A DNA stretch of 64,000 bases, taken from Hyphomicrobiales bacterium (GTDB taxonomy: Bacteria; Pseudomonadota; Alphaproteobacteria; Rhizobiales; Rhizobiaceae). This document shows, one piece after another, positions 10,112 to 19,574 of the stretch. The notes beneath the pieces are model-generated. The model did not search any database. It was not told the DNA's origin and saw only the letters and a program-made list of their open reading frames with translations. Each line of letters begins with the position of its first letter. Position 1 is the stretch's first letter. The DNA lies in the NCBI GenBank assembly GCA_900489925.1, contig UEHQ01000012.1, positions 62,001-126,000 of the forward strand, written 5' to 3'. Made by a program: the position numbers and the translations under genes.

Positions 10112-11077
10112 ATGGACAGGACGGTTGTCATTCTCGGCGGAGATCTTGCTCCCGAAGGGCGGCTGCTTTTGGAAGCCGCCGGTGCGACCGTCTTGGCCAC
10201 ACCCGCCTATATCGACCGCAAGGCTGTGATCGAAGTCCTGGAGACCCACAAGCCGGATGCAGTGATCGTACGACTGCTCGCCGACAGGCTGGGGCACGAG
10301 GAGATGATCGCGGGAGGCAAGCTTCGTCACATCGCCAAGCATGGCGTCGGTACCAACGACATCGACGTCAAGGCGGCGACCGAACTGGGCATCGGCGTTT
10401 CGATGACGACCGGCAGCAACGGACATTCCGTCGCCGAACACGCGCTGGCGCTCATCATGGCGCTGGTCAAGGATCTCCCCCGGCAGGATGCGCTGATCCG
10501 CGATGGGATCTGGGACAAGAACCAGTATCAAGGCCGGGAACTGCGCGGCCAGCATCTCGGCATCGTCGGCTTCGGTTTCATCGGCCAGACGCTTGCCGGA
10601 ATGGCCAGGGCGATCGGGATGACCGTTTCGGCCTTCGACCCGCACACGCCCGACAGCGCCTTTGGAGACAACTTCAGCCGCGATACTGATCTCGACGATC
10701 TTCTTGCCAAATCCGACATCGTCAGCCTGCATTGTCCGCTGACGCCGGAAACGCAAAACCTCATTGACGCGCGCCGCATCCGGCTCATGAAGCCCGGCGC
10801 CTTCCTGATCAACACCGCCCGAGGCGAAGTGGTCGATGAGAAGGCTCTCACGGCAGCGCTTGAGGATGGACATCTGGCCGGCGCAGGGCTCGACAGTTTC
10901 GCGGTGGAACCACCCGGCATTGCAAACCCGTTGTTCCAACTCTCGAACACGCTCGTAACGCCGCACGTGGCCGGCGTGACTCTCGACGCCAAGCGCGCCG
11001 TCTCGGTGATGTCAGCCGAGAACGTGTTAGCCGTTCTCAATGGGAATACGCTCGCGCCGCGTTTCCTCGCCCGGTGA
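10112..11077 (+). CDS. D-2-hydroxyacid dehydrogenase (NAD-binding)
   Basis: A 321-residue enzyme of the D-isomer 2-hydroxyacid dehydrogenase family (phosphoglycerate, glyoxylate or hydroxypyruvate type). I chose the ATG at 10112 after GGGAGGAG rather than 10091. The Rossmann motif GFGFIG is at 153-158. Catalytic residues are Arg237 in TARGEV, a Glu near 266 and His285 in TPHVAG. There is no ACT domain, arguing against biosynthetic SerA. It lies between the PdxA-family and Ldh2-family genes in the same operon. Confidence 0.92.
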   Translation: MDRTVVILGGDLAPEGRLLLEAAGATVLATPAYIDRKAVIEVLETHKPDAVIVRLLADRLGHEEMIAGGKLRHIAKHGVGTNDIDVKAATELGIGVSMTTGSNGHSVAEHALALIMALVKDLPRQDALIRDGIWDKNQYQGRELRGQHLGIVGFGFIGQTLAGMARAIGMTVSAFDPHTPDSAFGDNFSRDTDLDDLLAKSDIVSLHCPLTPETQNLIDARRIRLMKPGAFLINTARGEVVDEKALTAALEDGHLAGAGLDSFAVEPPGIANPLFQLSNTLVTPHVAGVTLDAKRAVSVMSAENVLAVLNGNTLAPRFLAR

Positions 11078-11107
11078 CGACGGCGCAAAATCTGATGGAG
11101 ATCTCCC

Positions 11108-12166
11108 ATGGGTGATACGCCTGACATCCGCTACACACCCGAAGCGCTACGGGCATTCACCCGCGACGTCTTTCTGGCAGCGGGCCTTGAAGACGCGAAG
11201 GCTGCGGCCGTTGCCCACTATCTCGTCGAAGCGGACCTGCTAGGACATACGACGCATGGCCTCGCATTGGCCGGCTGGTATCTGCAGAGCATTGCCGATG
11301 GCGTCATGACACGGGCCGGTGAGCCGGAGATCGTGTCGGATCGCGGCCCCGCAATCGCATGGCGCGGACGCCGCCTCCCCGGCGCCTGGCTGACGTCGGA
11401 GGCGGTCAAATTGGCCTGCGAACGTGCTGCAACCTTTGGAATTGCGACGATCACCATTGCCGACAGCCACCATATCGGCTGCCTCGCGGCCTATCTCACA
11501 ATTGCGACCGACCGTGGCTACATGGTCGGCATTGCCAGCTCCAGCCCCTCCGGCGCACAGGTTGCGCCTTATGGCGGGCGAAAGGGCGTCTATACGCCCA
11601 ACCCGGTGGCCCACGGCATCCCGACGCCGGACGACCCGATTCTGATCGACATCAGCGCGTCGATCACAACGGTCAACATGGCGCAGCGCTTGGTGCGCGA
11701 GGGGCGGCAGTATGAGCATGAATGGCTGCTCGACGAACAGGGAAACCCCAGCCGTGACCCGCGGGTTATCGAACGCGGGGGAACCTTGCTGCCGGCCGGT
11801 GGCCTAGACCACGGGCAGAAGGGATATGGCATGGCACTTCATGTTGAAGCCTTTACCCAAGGGCTGGCCGGCTATGGCCGCGTGGATGCCCCCAAGGGAA
11901 CGAATGCGGCGGTAACGGTCCAGGTTTTCGATCCCGACGCCTTCGGCGGCCGCGATGCATTTCTGCGCCAGACAGGCTGGCTTACGTCCGCCTGCCGCGA
12001 AAATCCTCCCCGCCCCGGTGTTCAGCGGGTCCGGCTGCCCGGCGAAAATGGTCTTGCCCGTAAGCGTGCCGCGGCCAGCGACGGTGTTTCATTGGCCTCC
12101 GGCATCCTGGAACCGCTCGTGGCGAAAGCGGAGGCGTTGGGCGTGACCCCACCCAGCCCGCTGTAA
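11108..12166 (+). CDS. Ldh2/malate-lactate dehydrogenase family oxidoreductase
   Basis: A 352-residue protein of the NAD(P)-dependent Ldh2 family (malate, L-lactate, ureidoglycolate, 2,3-diketogulonate reductases), whose fold is not Rossmann-like. Family features include the N-terminal helical segment ending in DLLGHTTHGL, DSHHIG with the catalytic-type His, and NPVAHGIP. It is the last gene of the four-dehydrogenase operon and converges on the AraC gene. Having both D- and L-type 2-hydroxyacid enzymes suggests both stereoisomers, or sequential hydroxy/keto acids, are processed. Confidence 0.88.
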   Translation: MGDTPDIRYTPEALRAFTRDVFLAAGLEDAKAAAVAHYLVEADLLGHTTHGLALAGWYLQSIADGVMTRAGEPEIVSDRGPAIAWRGRRLPGAWLTSEAVKLACERAATFGIATITIADSHHIGCLAAYLTIATDRGYMVGIASSSPSGAQVAPYGGRKGVYTPNPVAHGIPTPDDPILIDISASITTVNMAQRLVREGRQYEHEWLLDEQGNPSRDPRVIERGGTLLPAGGLDHGQKGYGMALHVEAFTQGLAGYGRVDAPKGTNAAVTVQVFDPDAFGGRDAFLRQTGWLTSACRENPPRPGVQRVRLPGENGLARKRAAASDGVSLASGILEPLVAKAEALGVTPPSPL

Positions 12167-12182
12167 CGGGGGCAGCACTGCG

Positions 12183-13076
12183 CTATGGCCAATCAGCATA
12201 GCCGGAGGACAGGACCTCATTGTGTGAGCCGGCCGCGGCTCGCGCCATTTGCCGATATTTCTGCGGCGACAGGCCCGTGCGTTTGGAAAAGAATTGGCTG
12301 AAATAGGTTGCTTCGTGAAATCCCAACGCATCGGAGATTTGCTGAATTGAGCGATCCGATCGCTCCAGCCTCAGCTTCGCTTCCTGGATAAGCCGCTCGT
12401 GGAGAAGCTGTATCGGCGAGCGCTGTAACTCACGCTGGCATATGGCGTGAAGGCGGTCGGGTGTCACGCCGAGTTCGCGCGCATAATCACCGATCGGTTT
12501 ATGCTGCAGGAACCATCCTTCGACGAGCTGCCGGTATCGCTGGAGGACCGAACCACGCCGCCCCTTGTGGGCAAGCTCACCTTCGCCACCACCGTCAAAC
12601 CGCCACACCGCCATCAAAATGAGCCGGAGGTAGGCGGATACGACCATCCAGGAGGCGCTTTGCGGATCGGCCAGCTCATTGGTGTAACCCGCGAACAACG
12701 GCGCCAAATCCTGGGAAAACTGCGGACCGAAATCGTTGATCAGCTTCAGCTGCTCGGTGAGAATTCTGAGCGAATAGGCCTCGACGCGGTCGCCAACGGC
12801 ATCCGCCAGAAGATGCGGTGACGCGCCGATCAGATAGCCATGACCGCCGGCGGCAATCCCGATCTCGTAACGGTCATGAAACGGCAGCGACACCAGCGAC
12901 GGCCCCTTCATGAAGCGCTCGTCAAAGTTCTCGGAACGAAGCGTCGCACTGCCGGCAGGCAGGAAGAAGAAGTGATGGAAATCGGCGTAGATGCCCTTCT
13001 GAAAATGAAGGGTCCGCTTCGACAAGGCGGAATCATGCCGCTCGCCGCGCGCGTGGTGATAAAGTCCGCTTTCCAC
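12183..13076 (-). CDS. AraC-family transcriptional regulator
   Basis: A 297-residue regulator with an N-terminal cupin-like sensing region (about 1-170) and a C-terminal double helix-turn-helix (about 195-290). The second HTH is marked by QQISDALGFHEATYFSQFFS and KRTGLSPQKYRQ. The start is the GTG at 13076 just after GGGAGAGG. It is divergent from the aldehyde dehydrogenase/Liv transporter operon and converges on the dehydrogenase operon, so the operon starting near 13283 is its most likely target. It probably activates in response to the transported compound. Confidence 0.93.
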   Translation of the reverse strand: MESGLYHHARGERHDSALSKRTLHFQKGIYADFHHFFFLPAGSATLRSENFDERFMKGPSLVSLPFHDRYEIGIAAGGHGYLIGASPHLLADAVGDRVEAYSLRILTEQLKLINDFGPQFSQDLAPLFAGYTNELADPQSASWMVVSAYLRLILMAVWRFDGGGEGELAHKGRRGSVLQRYRQLVEGWFLQHKPIGDYARELGVTPDRLHAICQRELQRSPIQLLHERLIQEAKLRLERSDRSIQQISDALGFHEATYFSQFFSKRTGLSPQKYRQMARAAAGSHNEVLSSGYADWP

Positions 13077-13282
13077 ACACCTCTCCCAGTATGCCGATTG
13101 TATTCCCCGAATTATTATATGATTTAGCCAAAAAAGTATAATTCTTGGCGTGGCATTCGGCGTAGGATTTCTTCATCGGCCTTTGGGAGGAGGCATCCGG
13201 TGTCGCTGGATGGGCAGCACGCTGCCCAGGATTATCGATTCTCCTTCCATCGGCGCTGCGGGCTCGCCCCGCGTTTAAACGG
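13077..13282. promoter_or_regulatory. Divergent promoter region, araC versus aldehyde dehydrogenase operon
   Basis: This region holds a perfect -10 hexamer TATAAT on the plus strand (13137-13142) and another on the minus strand (complement of 13114-13119). An inverted repeat GCCAA/TTGGC (13127-13131, 13145-13149) surrounds the plus-strand -10. No good -35 is present for either, as expected for activator-dependent promoters. A perfect 8-base stem TGGGCAGC/GCTGCCCA (13211-13228) lies in the untranslated leader. Confidence 0.5.
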
Positions 13283-14743
13283 GTGTCGCTGGTGTTTGTT
13301 ACAAAACTCCTCATTCACGATCAGGAAACGGACGCATCCGATGCCTCGACGTTCGAGCGCATCAGCCCCGTCACGGGTGACCTCGTTACGATCGCCGCCG
13401 CGGCATCCCCCGCAGACATGGATCTCGCGGCGGATTCGGCCGCTGCCGCCTTCCCGGACTGGTCGGATACTCCACCCGGCGAGCGGCGCGCGTTGCTTAA
13501 CCGCGTGGCGGATCTGATTTCAGCCAGAACAACAGACCTGATCGCGGCAATGATCGAGGAAACCGGCGCGACCGAGCTCTGGGCGAAGATAAACTGCGAA
13601 CTGGCAGCTGACATTTTCCGTGACGCCGCCGCGATGACCACCCAGATAACCGGCGAAATCATCCCCTCTTCGATCTCCGGCAACATGTCGCTGGCCGTTC
13701 GCCAGCCGGCGGGCGTCTGCGTCGGCATAGCGCCGTGGAACGCACCGATCATCCTTGGTGCTCGCGCCATCGCGATGCCGCTCGCCTGCGGAAACACCGT
13801 CATATTGAAGGCGTCGGAACTGTGCCCGAAAACACACTGCCTGCTCGGTGAAATCGTGCGCGCTGCAGGCTTCCCGCCAGGCGTGGTCAATGTTGTCACC
13901 AACGCTCCGAAGGATGCGGCGGCGGTCGTCGAGGCGCTGATTGCACACCCGGCGGTGCGGCGTATCAATTTCACAGGGTCAACGCGCGTCGGGCGTATCA
14001 TTGCCGCTCTCGCCGCCAAGCATCTGAAGCGCTGCCTGCTGGAACTCGGCGGCAAGGCGCCGTTCATCGTGCTCGCGGATGCCGATATAGATGAGGCCGT
14101 GCGCGCCGCATCCTTTGGCGCCTTCATGAACCAGGGCCAGATCTGCATGTCCACCGAGCGGATCATCCTGCTCGACGAGATCGCCGACGAGTTCGTCGAC
14201 AAGTTCAAGGCAAAGGCAACCCAGCTCGTCGCCCGGGATCGCCGGGAAGCGGTAAGCCCACTGGGGGCGATCATCAGCCTCGAAGCCGCACGCCGTGTCA
14301 CCACGCTTGTCGACGACGCATTGCAGAAAGGCGCTAAATTGCTGTGTGGCGGCCTCGCGCGCGGAGCATTCATGGACGCGACGATCCTCGATCACGTGAC
14401 GCCCGCCATGCGTATCTATCGGGAAGAAAGCTTCGGGCCGCTGGCCGCCATCATTCGCGTGAGCAGCAATGACGAGGCCGTCACGATCGCCAATGACAAC
14501 GAGTATGGACTGTCATCGGCGGTGTTCAGCCGCAACATCCAGGAAGCGTTGTCAGTCGCCAAGCGCATTGAATCCGGCATCTGCCACATCAACGAAGCCA
14601 CTGTTTCCGACGAACCGCAGATGCCGTTTGGGGGAGTGAAAGCGAGCGGATACGGCCGCTTCGGCGGCAAGGCCGCCATCGACGAGTTTACTGAATTGCG
14701 TTGGATCACCGTCGCGACGGGCAGACGCGACTATCCGATCTGA
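13283..14743 (+). CDS. Aldehyde dehydrogenase (vanillin/salicylaldehyde dehydrogenase-like), copy 1
   Basis: A 486-residue NAD(P)-dependent aldehyde dehydrogenase. Catalytic Cys288 (GQICMST), Glu254 (LELGGKAP) and Lys176 (KASE) are present. The start is uncertain: GTG at 13283 or 13292; neither has a clear ribosome site, and the N-terminus aligns with copy 2 from about residue 6. It is strongly similar along its whole length to the enzyme at 20385-21830. It begins the operon that continues with a Liv-type transporter. The sequence type fits aromatic aldehyde oxidation, but the true substrate is inferred. Confidence 0.92.
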   Translation: MSLVFVTKLLIHDQETDASDASTFERISPVTGDLVTIAAAASPADMDLAADSAAAAFPDWSDTPPGERRALLNRVADLISARTTDLIAAMIEETGATELWAKINCELAADIFRDAAAMTTQITGEIIPSSISGNMSLAVRQPAGVCVGIAPWNAPIILGARAIAMPLACGNTVILKASELCPKTHCLLGEIVRAAGFPPGVVNVVTNAPKDAAAVVEALIAHPAVRRINFTGSTRVGRIIAALAAKHLKRCLLELGGKAPFIVLADADIDEAVRAASFGAFMNQGQICMSTERIILLDEIADEFVDKFKAKATQLVARDRREAVSPLGAIISLEAARRVTTLVDDALQKGAKLLCGGLARGAFMDATILDHVTPAMRIYREESFGPLAAIIRVSSNDEAVTIANDNEYGLSSAVFSRNIQEALSVAKRIESGICHINEATVSDEPQMPFGGVKASGYGRFGGKAAIDEFTELRWITVATGRRDYPI

Positions 14744-14822
14744 TGCGAGAAGCACGAGTGGAGCGTGCCTGAACGTTACATGGGGCCAAAGGTTTAGGGC
14801 CAAATTCTGGGAGGAGTGAACC

Positions 14823-16136
14823 ATGACGAAAGACCATAAAGAAGCGAATCCGATGCCGTTCACACGGCGCGGCTTCATGGCCGCCACCGCAGCCGGCGGC
14901 ATGACGCTTGCCATCGGCAGCAAATCGGCGCTGGCCCAGGCCGACGACACGATCAAGGTTGGCTTCATCAGCCCCCGCACCGGGCCGCTCGCAGGCTTCG
15001 GCCAGACCGACGGCTACGTGCTGGACCTCGCAAGGAAGGCACTGGCTGGCGGTCTGCAGGCCGGCGGCAAGACATGGAAGGTCGAAATCATCGACCAGGA
15101 CACGCAATCGGATCCGTCCCGTGCCGGCCAGCTTGCCAAGGACCTGATCAACAATCGCGGCATCGACCTGATGCTCGCGGTCTCGACGCCCGAGACGATC
15201 AACCCGGTGGCGGATGCCTGCGAAGCCGCAGGCGTGCCCTGCCTTTCGACAGTGATGCCCTGGGAGGCTTGGTATTTCGGCCGGGGCGCAAAGCCCGGCG
15301 CCCCCTCGCCGTTCAAATGGACCTATCACTTCGGTTTCGGCGTCGGCGAATTCCACAAGACCTATGTGTCGCAATGGAATCTGATCAAGACCAACAAAAA
15401 GGTCGGCGTCATGTATCCCAACGATGCCGACGGGAACGCCATCCGCGCCAATCTGGCGCCACTGCTGGCGAAAGACGGCTTTACCATCGTGGATCCGGGT
15501 CCCTACGAGAACGGCACCAGCGACTACTCCGCCCAGATCGCGCTGTTCAAGCGCGAGGGCGTCGAGATCTTCAGCAGCTTTCCGATTCCGCCCGACTTCG
15601 CAGCATTCTGGCGACAGGCCGCTCAGCAGGGCCTGACTCGCAAGATCAAGATCTGCCAGGTCGCCAAGACTGGTCTCTTCCCGTCCGATATCGAGGCACT
15701 CGGCAAGCTCGGCGTGAATGTGAGCAGTGCCGCATACTGGCACAAGGCGTTTCCTTACAAGTCGACCCTTACGGGCGTCTCCGGGACTGAGTTGGCCGAT
15801 GGCTATGAGGCGACCAGCGGCAAGCAATGGACGCAGCAGCTTGGCGCCAGTCTGTCACTGCTCGACGCGGGCTTCGACGCACTCAAGGCCAGCAGCGATG
15901 TGAAGAGCAAGGAGGCGGTGGCCAAGGCGCTCAGCACGCTGAAGACCACGACCATCGCCGGCAAGGTGGATTTCACCTCCGGACCGGTTGCGAACGTCTC
16001 GCCGGGGCCGATCATCGGCACGCAGTGGGTAAAGGCGCCGGAAGGCTCGAAGTTCGCGCTCGACTATGTCGTCACCGAGAATGTCACTGATCCGAACGTT
16101 CCGGCCAGCGGCAAACTCATCCCCTACAACGGGTGA
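14823..16136 (+). CDS. Liv-type ABC transporter substrate-binding protein, Tat-exported
   Basis: A 437-residue type I periplasmic binding protein (Peripla_BP_6, the branched-chain amino acid class). A twin-arginine signal (TRRGFMAATAAGG) ends near KSALAQA. The mature part opens with the typical IKVGFISPRTGPLAGFG. The ATG at 14823 follows GGGAGGAG. In proteobacteria this class also binds aromatic acids, amides and urea. Its stop overlaps the ATPase start by four bases. Because it is flanked by aldehyde dehydrogenases, an aromatic ligand is plausible. Confidence 0.93.
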   Translation: MTKDHKEANPMPFTRRGFMAATAAGGMTLAIGSKSALAQADDTIKVGFISPRTGPLAGFGQTDGYVLDLARKALAGGLQAGGKTWKVEIIDQDTQSDPSRAGQLAKDLINNRGIDLMLAVSTPETINPVADACEAAGVPCLSTVMPWEAWYFGRGAKPGAPSPFKWTYHFGFGVGEFHKTYVSQWNLIKTNKKVGVMYPNDADGNAIRANLAPLLAKDGFTIVDPGPYENGTSDYSAQIALFKREGVEIFSSFPIPPDFAAFWRQAAQQGLTRKIKICQVAKTGLFPSDIEALGKLGVNVSSAAYWHKAFPYKSTLTGVSGTELADGYEATSGKQWTQQLGASLSLLDAGFDALKASSDVKSKEAVAKALSTLKTTTIAGKVDFTSGPVANVSPGPIIGTQWVKAPEGSKFALDYVVTENVTDPNVPASGKLIPYNG

Positions 16137-16897
16137 GCGGGCCAGTGCACCAGCAATTTCAAAAGGGGCCGAGAGGAGAGTTTCTCTCGGCCAAGGGCAT
16201 CAGCAAGAGCTTCGGCGCACTTGTCGTGATCGAAGATCTGGATTTCACCATGGGCGTCAACGACGCGGTCGGCATCGTCGGCCCCAACGGCGCCGGCAAA
16301 ACGACACTGCTCAGCATATTGGCCGGTGCATTCGCGCCTACCAGCGGCGCTATTTCCTTCGCGGGCCATGACGTTACGGCGATCACCGCCGCCGGCCGCT
16401 GCAAGGCCGGCCTGGTGCGCACGCACCAGATTCCGAAGCCGTTCAGCGGCATGACCGTCTTCGAAAACGTATTCGTGGCCGCCGCTCATGGCGAGATCTC
16501 AGCCCGCGACGGAACCTACGACCGTGTGGTCGATTCCCTGTCCCTTTGCGGAATGCTTCAGGTCGCCAACCGGCAGGCAGACACGCTTGGCTTGCTCGAT
16601 CGCAAGCGCCTCGAGCTTGCCCGGGCGCTGGCAACCAATCCGAAACTGATGCTGCTCGACGAAATCGGTGGCGGCCTGACCGACAGCGAAGCGAGCGAGC
16701 TTGTCGCAACGATCCAGGAGCTTCGGCGCCGAAACATCGGCATCGTCTGGATCGAGCACATCGTTCACATCCTTCTACAGGTCGCCGACCGCCTCATCTG
16801 CATGGACGCCGGCCGCATTATCGCCGACGGCGACCCCAAGGCGGTGATGAGCGACGAGCAGGTGATGAAAGCCTATCTCGGGAGATCGCCCCTATGA
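16133..16897 (+). CDS. Liv-type ABC transporter ATP-binding protein (LivG-like)
   Basis: A 254-residue ATPase of the branched-chain amino acid class. Walker A GPNGAGKT is at 50-57 and Walker B LMLLDEIGGG is near 170. The usual LSGGQ signature is not recognisable; that place reads LGLLDRKRLELARAL, so this ATPase uses a non-canonical signature and presumably depends on the partner's intact one. The GTG start overlaps the binding-protein stop (GTGA) and the stop overlaps the next start (ATGA), so the set is translationally coupled. Confidence 0.92.
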   Translation: MSGPVHQQFQKGPRGEFLSAKGISKSFGALVVIEDLDFTMGVNDAVGIVGPNGAGKTTLLSILAGAFAPTSGAISFAGHDVTAITAAGRCKAGLVRTHQIPKPFSGMTVFENVFVAAAHGEISARDGTYDRVVDSLSLCGMLQVANRQADTLGLLDRKRLELARALATNPKLMLLDEIGGGLTDSEASELVATIQELRRRNIGIVWIEHIVHILLQVADRLICMDAGRIIADGDPKAVMSDEQVMKAYLGRSPL

Positions 16898-17622
16898 GCA
16901 TGCTCTCAATTCAGAACCTCGAAGTCCGCCATGGCTTACTCAAGGCCGTGCGTGGTGTCAGCTTCGAGGTCGAAAAAGGCGATGTTCTCGCCCTCGTCGG
17001 CGCGAATGGGGCCGGCAAGACGACATTGTTGCGGTCGATCGCAGGCGCACATCTGCCCGCCTCCGGCAAAATCCTCCTTGAAGGCAAGGACCTCACACAC
17101 GTCCCCTCGCACAAACGGATTGCGATGGGCGTCGCACTGGTACCGGAAGGTCGCCGGCTCTTTTCGCAAATGACTGTCGAGGAAAACCTGCTGCTCGGCA
17201 GGACATCGGGCCGCAAGGGTGAATGGACGGTGGACCGGGTGTTCGACGCGTTCCCGAACCTCGTACCTCGTCGCCACGCAAAGACGGGCCATCTCTCCGG
17301 CGGAGAACAGCAGGCAACAGCGATTGGACGCGCGTTGATGAGCAATCCCGACGTCCTCCTTCTCGACGAGGTATCGCTCGGCCTGTCGCCGCTGGTCGTC
17401 GATCGCGTCTACGCCCAGCTGCAGAAGCTTCTGACGTCCGGAACGACGATCATCCTGGTCGAGCAGGACCTTGGGCGGGCGATGAGCGTGGCGAGCCACG
17501 TCATCTGCATGCTGGAGGGCAGGATCGCGCTCGACAGCCCTGCCTCGGTGGCTTCACGCGAACAGATCACGCAAGCCTACTTCGGGCTGCACCGCAGCGA
17601 CAGCGGGAGGGTGACACAATGA
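16894..17622 (+). CDS. Liv-type ABC transporter ATP-binding protein (LivF-like)
   Basis: A 242-residue ATPase with Walker A GANGAGKT (36-43), a full signature LSGGEQQ (about 135-141) and Walker B VLLLDEV. The frame is open well upstream, but the true start is the ATG at 16894 overlapping the previous stop by four bases. It pairs with the LivG-like ATPase at the inner membrane. Its own stop overlaps the permease start. Confidence 0.94.
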   Translation: MSMLSIQNLEVRHGLLKAVRGVSFEVEKGDVLALVGANGAGKTTLLRSIAGAHLPASGKILLEGKDLTHVPSHKRIAMGVALVPEGRRLFSQMTVEENLLLGRTSGRKGEWTVDRVFDAFPNLVPRRHAKTGHLSGGEQQATAIGRALMSNPDVLLLDEVSLGLSPLVVDRVYAQLQKLLTSGTTIILVEQDLGRAMSVASHVICMLEGRIALDSPASVASREQITQAYFGLHRSDSGRVTQ

Positions 17623-18515
17623 TGGACAGTCTTATTCAGGGCATTCTTCTGGGCGGCTATTACGCCGTGATCGCCTGCGGCCTCTCCTTCATGTTCTCGG
17701 TGATGCGGATCATCAATCTGGCTCACGGCAGCCTGGCAGTCGCTGCTGCCTATGGTCTCTGGCTGCTTGCCGATAGATTTGGCGTGTCGCCCATTGCCGG
17801 GCTGGCTATCGTGTTGCCGGTCATGGCCGCCATCGGATGGGCCCTGCAGCGTTTCATTCTCGAGCGCAGCGCACGTGGAAGCGCACTTCTTCCGATCCTG
17901 ACCACCTTCGGGCTGTCGATCATCATCGACAACCTGCTCTTCCAGCACTTTGGCGCCGACACGCGATCGCTAGCCCCTTTCCTCGGCGATCTCTCCTATG
18001 ATTCCTGGGAGCTGCCCGGGGAAATCTATGTCGGCAAACTTTCGGTGATCATGATGGTGGCGGCTGTCGCCATTCTCGGTGGTCTTCAGCTGTTCCTCAG
18101 CCGCTTCGCGTTGGGCAGGGCCATTCGGGCCACGGCCGAGGACCCGGACACGGCCGGTCTCGTCGGCATCGATGCGCGCAAGATCAACGCCGTTGCCACC
18201 GCCATCGCCATGGTGACGGTCGGCATTGCGGGGGCCTTCCTCGCCATGCGGGCGACGTTCGACCCCTACTCGGGCGGCCCTCAACTGCTCTTCGCTTTCG
18301 AAGCGGCAGTCATCGGCGGCGCTGGCTCGCTTTGGGGTACATTGGCTGGCGGCATTGTCCTCGGCCTCGCGCAATCGCTCGGTGCCCAGCTTCACCCACA
18401 AGGTTTCCTGATTGGCGGCCACCTTGTATTTCTGCTGGTGCTCTTTGCCCGGCTATTCCCGCTGCGCGGTGCCCTTCTCGGCAAGATCCGCACGACTGTC
18501 CGGAGCCACGCATGA
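17619..18515 (+). CDS. Liv-type ABC transporter permease (LivH-like)
   Basis: A 298-residue inner-membrane permease with about eight hydrophobic helices. The N-terminus (LIQGILLGGYYAVIACGLSF) and the IINLAHGSLA segment are characteristic of LivH. The start is ATGATG at 17619, overlapping the LivF-like stop by four bases after GGGAGGG. It would form the translocation pore with the LivM-like permease. Confidence 0.94.
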   Translation: MMDSLIQGILLGGYYAVIACGLSFMFSVMRIINLAHGSLAVAAAYGLWLLADRFGVSPIAGLAIVLPVMAAIGWALQRFILERSARGSALLPILTTFGLSIIIDNLLFQHFGADTRSLAPFLGDLSYDSWELPGEIYVGKLSVIMMVAAVAILGGLQLFLSRFALGRAIRATAEDPDTAGLVGIDARKINAVATAIAMVTVGIAGAFLAMRATFDPYSGGPQLLFAFEAAVIGGAGSLWGTLAGGIVLGLAQSLGAQLHPQGFLIGGHLVFLLVLFARLFPLRGALLGKIRTTVRSHA

Positions 18516-19537
18516 CCTATGTTCCGAAAGACTTTTCCGTCGAACGCTGGACCCGATCCTCGCGTCTTGCCGTGCTCGGCGGCATTCTCCTTCTTGCATT
18601 GTTTGCCACTGCGCCGATGTGGATGGGCGCTGGCGCCGTCGATCGCATGACGGCCTTGTTCATCTACGTGATCCTCGCTGCCATGTGGAACGCGCTGGCG
18701 GGCTATGGCGGCCTCGTCTCTGTCGGCCAGCAGGTCTTCTTTGGGCTTGGCGCGTACTTTACGGTGCGGCTTGCGGATGCCGGCCTCAATCCTTTCATCT
18801 CGCTCGTCGTCGCAGCATTCATCACCGCTCTTTTGTCGATCCCCCTGTCGTTTTTCATGCTGCGCCTGAAGGGCGGCGAGTTCGCGATCGGCATGTGGGT
18901 GGTGACAGAGATCGTTCACCTGCTTGTCAATCTCGACCAGCTGATCCAGGGCGAGACGGGGACCTCGCTGATCTCGCTCAACGTCTACGATAACCAGACG
19001 CGAAGCGCGACGATCTACTGGATGGCGCTCGCGGCGATGGCCGGTCTCCTCGGCCTTCTGTTTGCTGTATTGCGAAGCCGGGCGGGAGCAGCCATCCAGG
19101 CCATCCGAGACAACGAAGACGCGGCCATGTCGGTTGGCGTCAAGGTCATGGCAACGAAACGCCTGCTCTTCGTACTTGCCGCGTTCGGTGTTGCGGTCGC
19201 CGGCGGCCTCTGGCTTGCAACGGCGACGACGTTCCAGCCCAAGACTTACTTCAGCATCCAGTGGACGGCCTACATGATCTTCATGGTCCTCGTCGGTGGC
19301 ATCGGCAAGTTCGAAGGAGCGATCCTCGGTGCGGTGCTGTTCTTCGTCATCGAGACCTATTTCGGCAATCTCGGTGTCTGGTACCTGATCGGCCTCGGCG
19401 CGACGGCAGTGCTGTTTTCGCTCTACCTACCCTCGGGTCTTTGGGGCGCAATCGAACAACGGTCCGATGTCCGGCTACTGCCTGTCGGCTACCGGCTCAA
19501 ACTACCCGCCAACCTCGTCAAACAAGAAGATCGATAG
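18512..19537 (+). CDS. Liv-type ABC transporter permease (LivM-like)
   Basis: A 341-residue permease. The ATG at 18512 overlaps the LivH-like stop (ATGA). LivM hallmarks are ILAAMWNALAGYGGLVSVGQ and the loop RAIRDNEDAAMSVGV-like segment (here QAIRDNEDAAMSVG). About nine hydrophobic segments are visible. It completes the five-component importer, which is fully present in the order binding protein, ATPase, ATPase, permease, permease. Confidence 0.94.
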   Translation: MTYVPKDFSVERWTRSSRLAVLGGILLLALFATAPMWMGAGAVDRMTALFIYVILAAMWNALAGYGGLVSVGQQVFFGLGAYFTVRLADAGLNPFISLVVAAFITALLSIPLSFFMLRLKGGEFAIGMWVVTEIVHLLVNLDQLIQGETGTSLISLNVYDNQTRSATIYWMALAAMAGLLGLLFAVLRSRAGAAIQAIRDNEDAAMSVGVKVMATKRLLFVLAAFGVAVAGGLWLATATTFQPKTYFSIQWTAYMIFMVLVGGIGKFEGAILGAVLFFVIETYFGNLGVWYLIGLGATAVLFSLYLPSGLWGAIEQRSDVRLLPVGYRLKLPANLVKQEDR

Positions 19538-19574
19538 GCTCGCGAACCGCGGACTATCGGGAAAGGTGAAGTCA

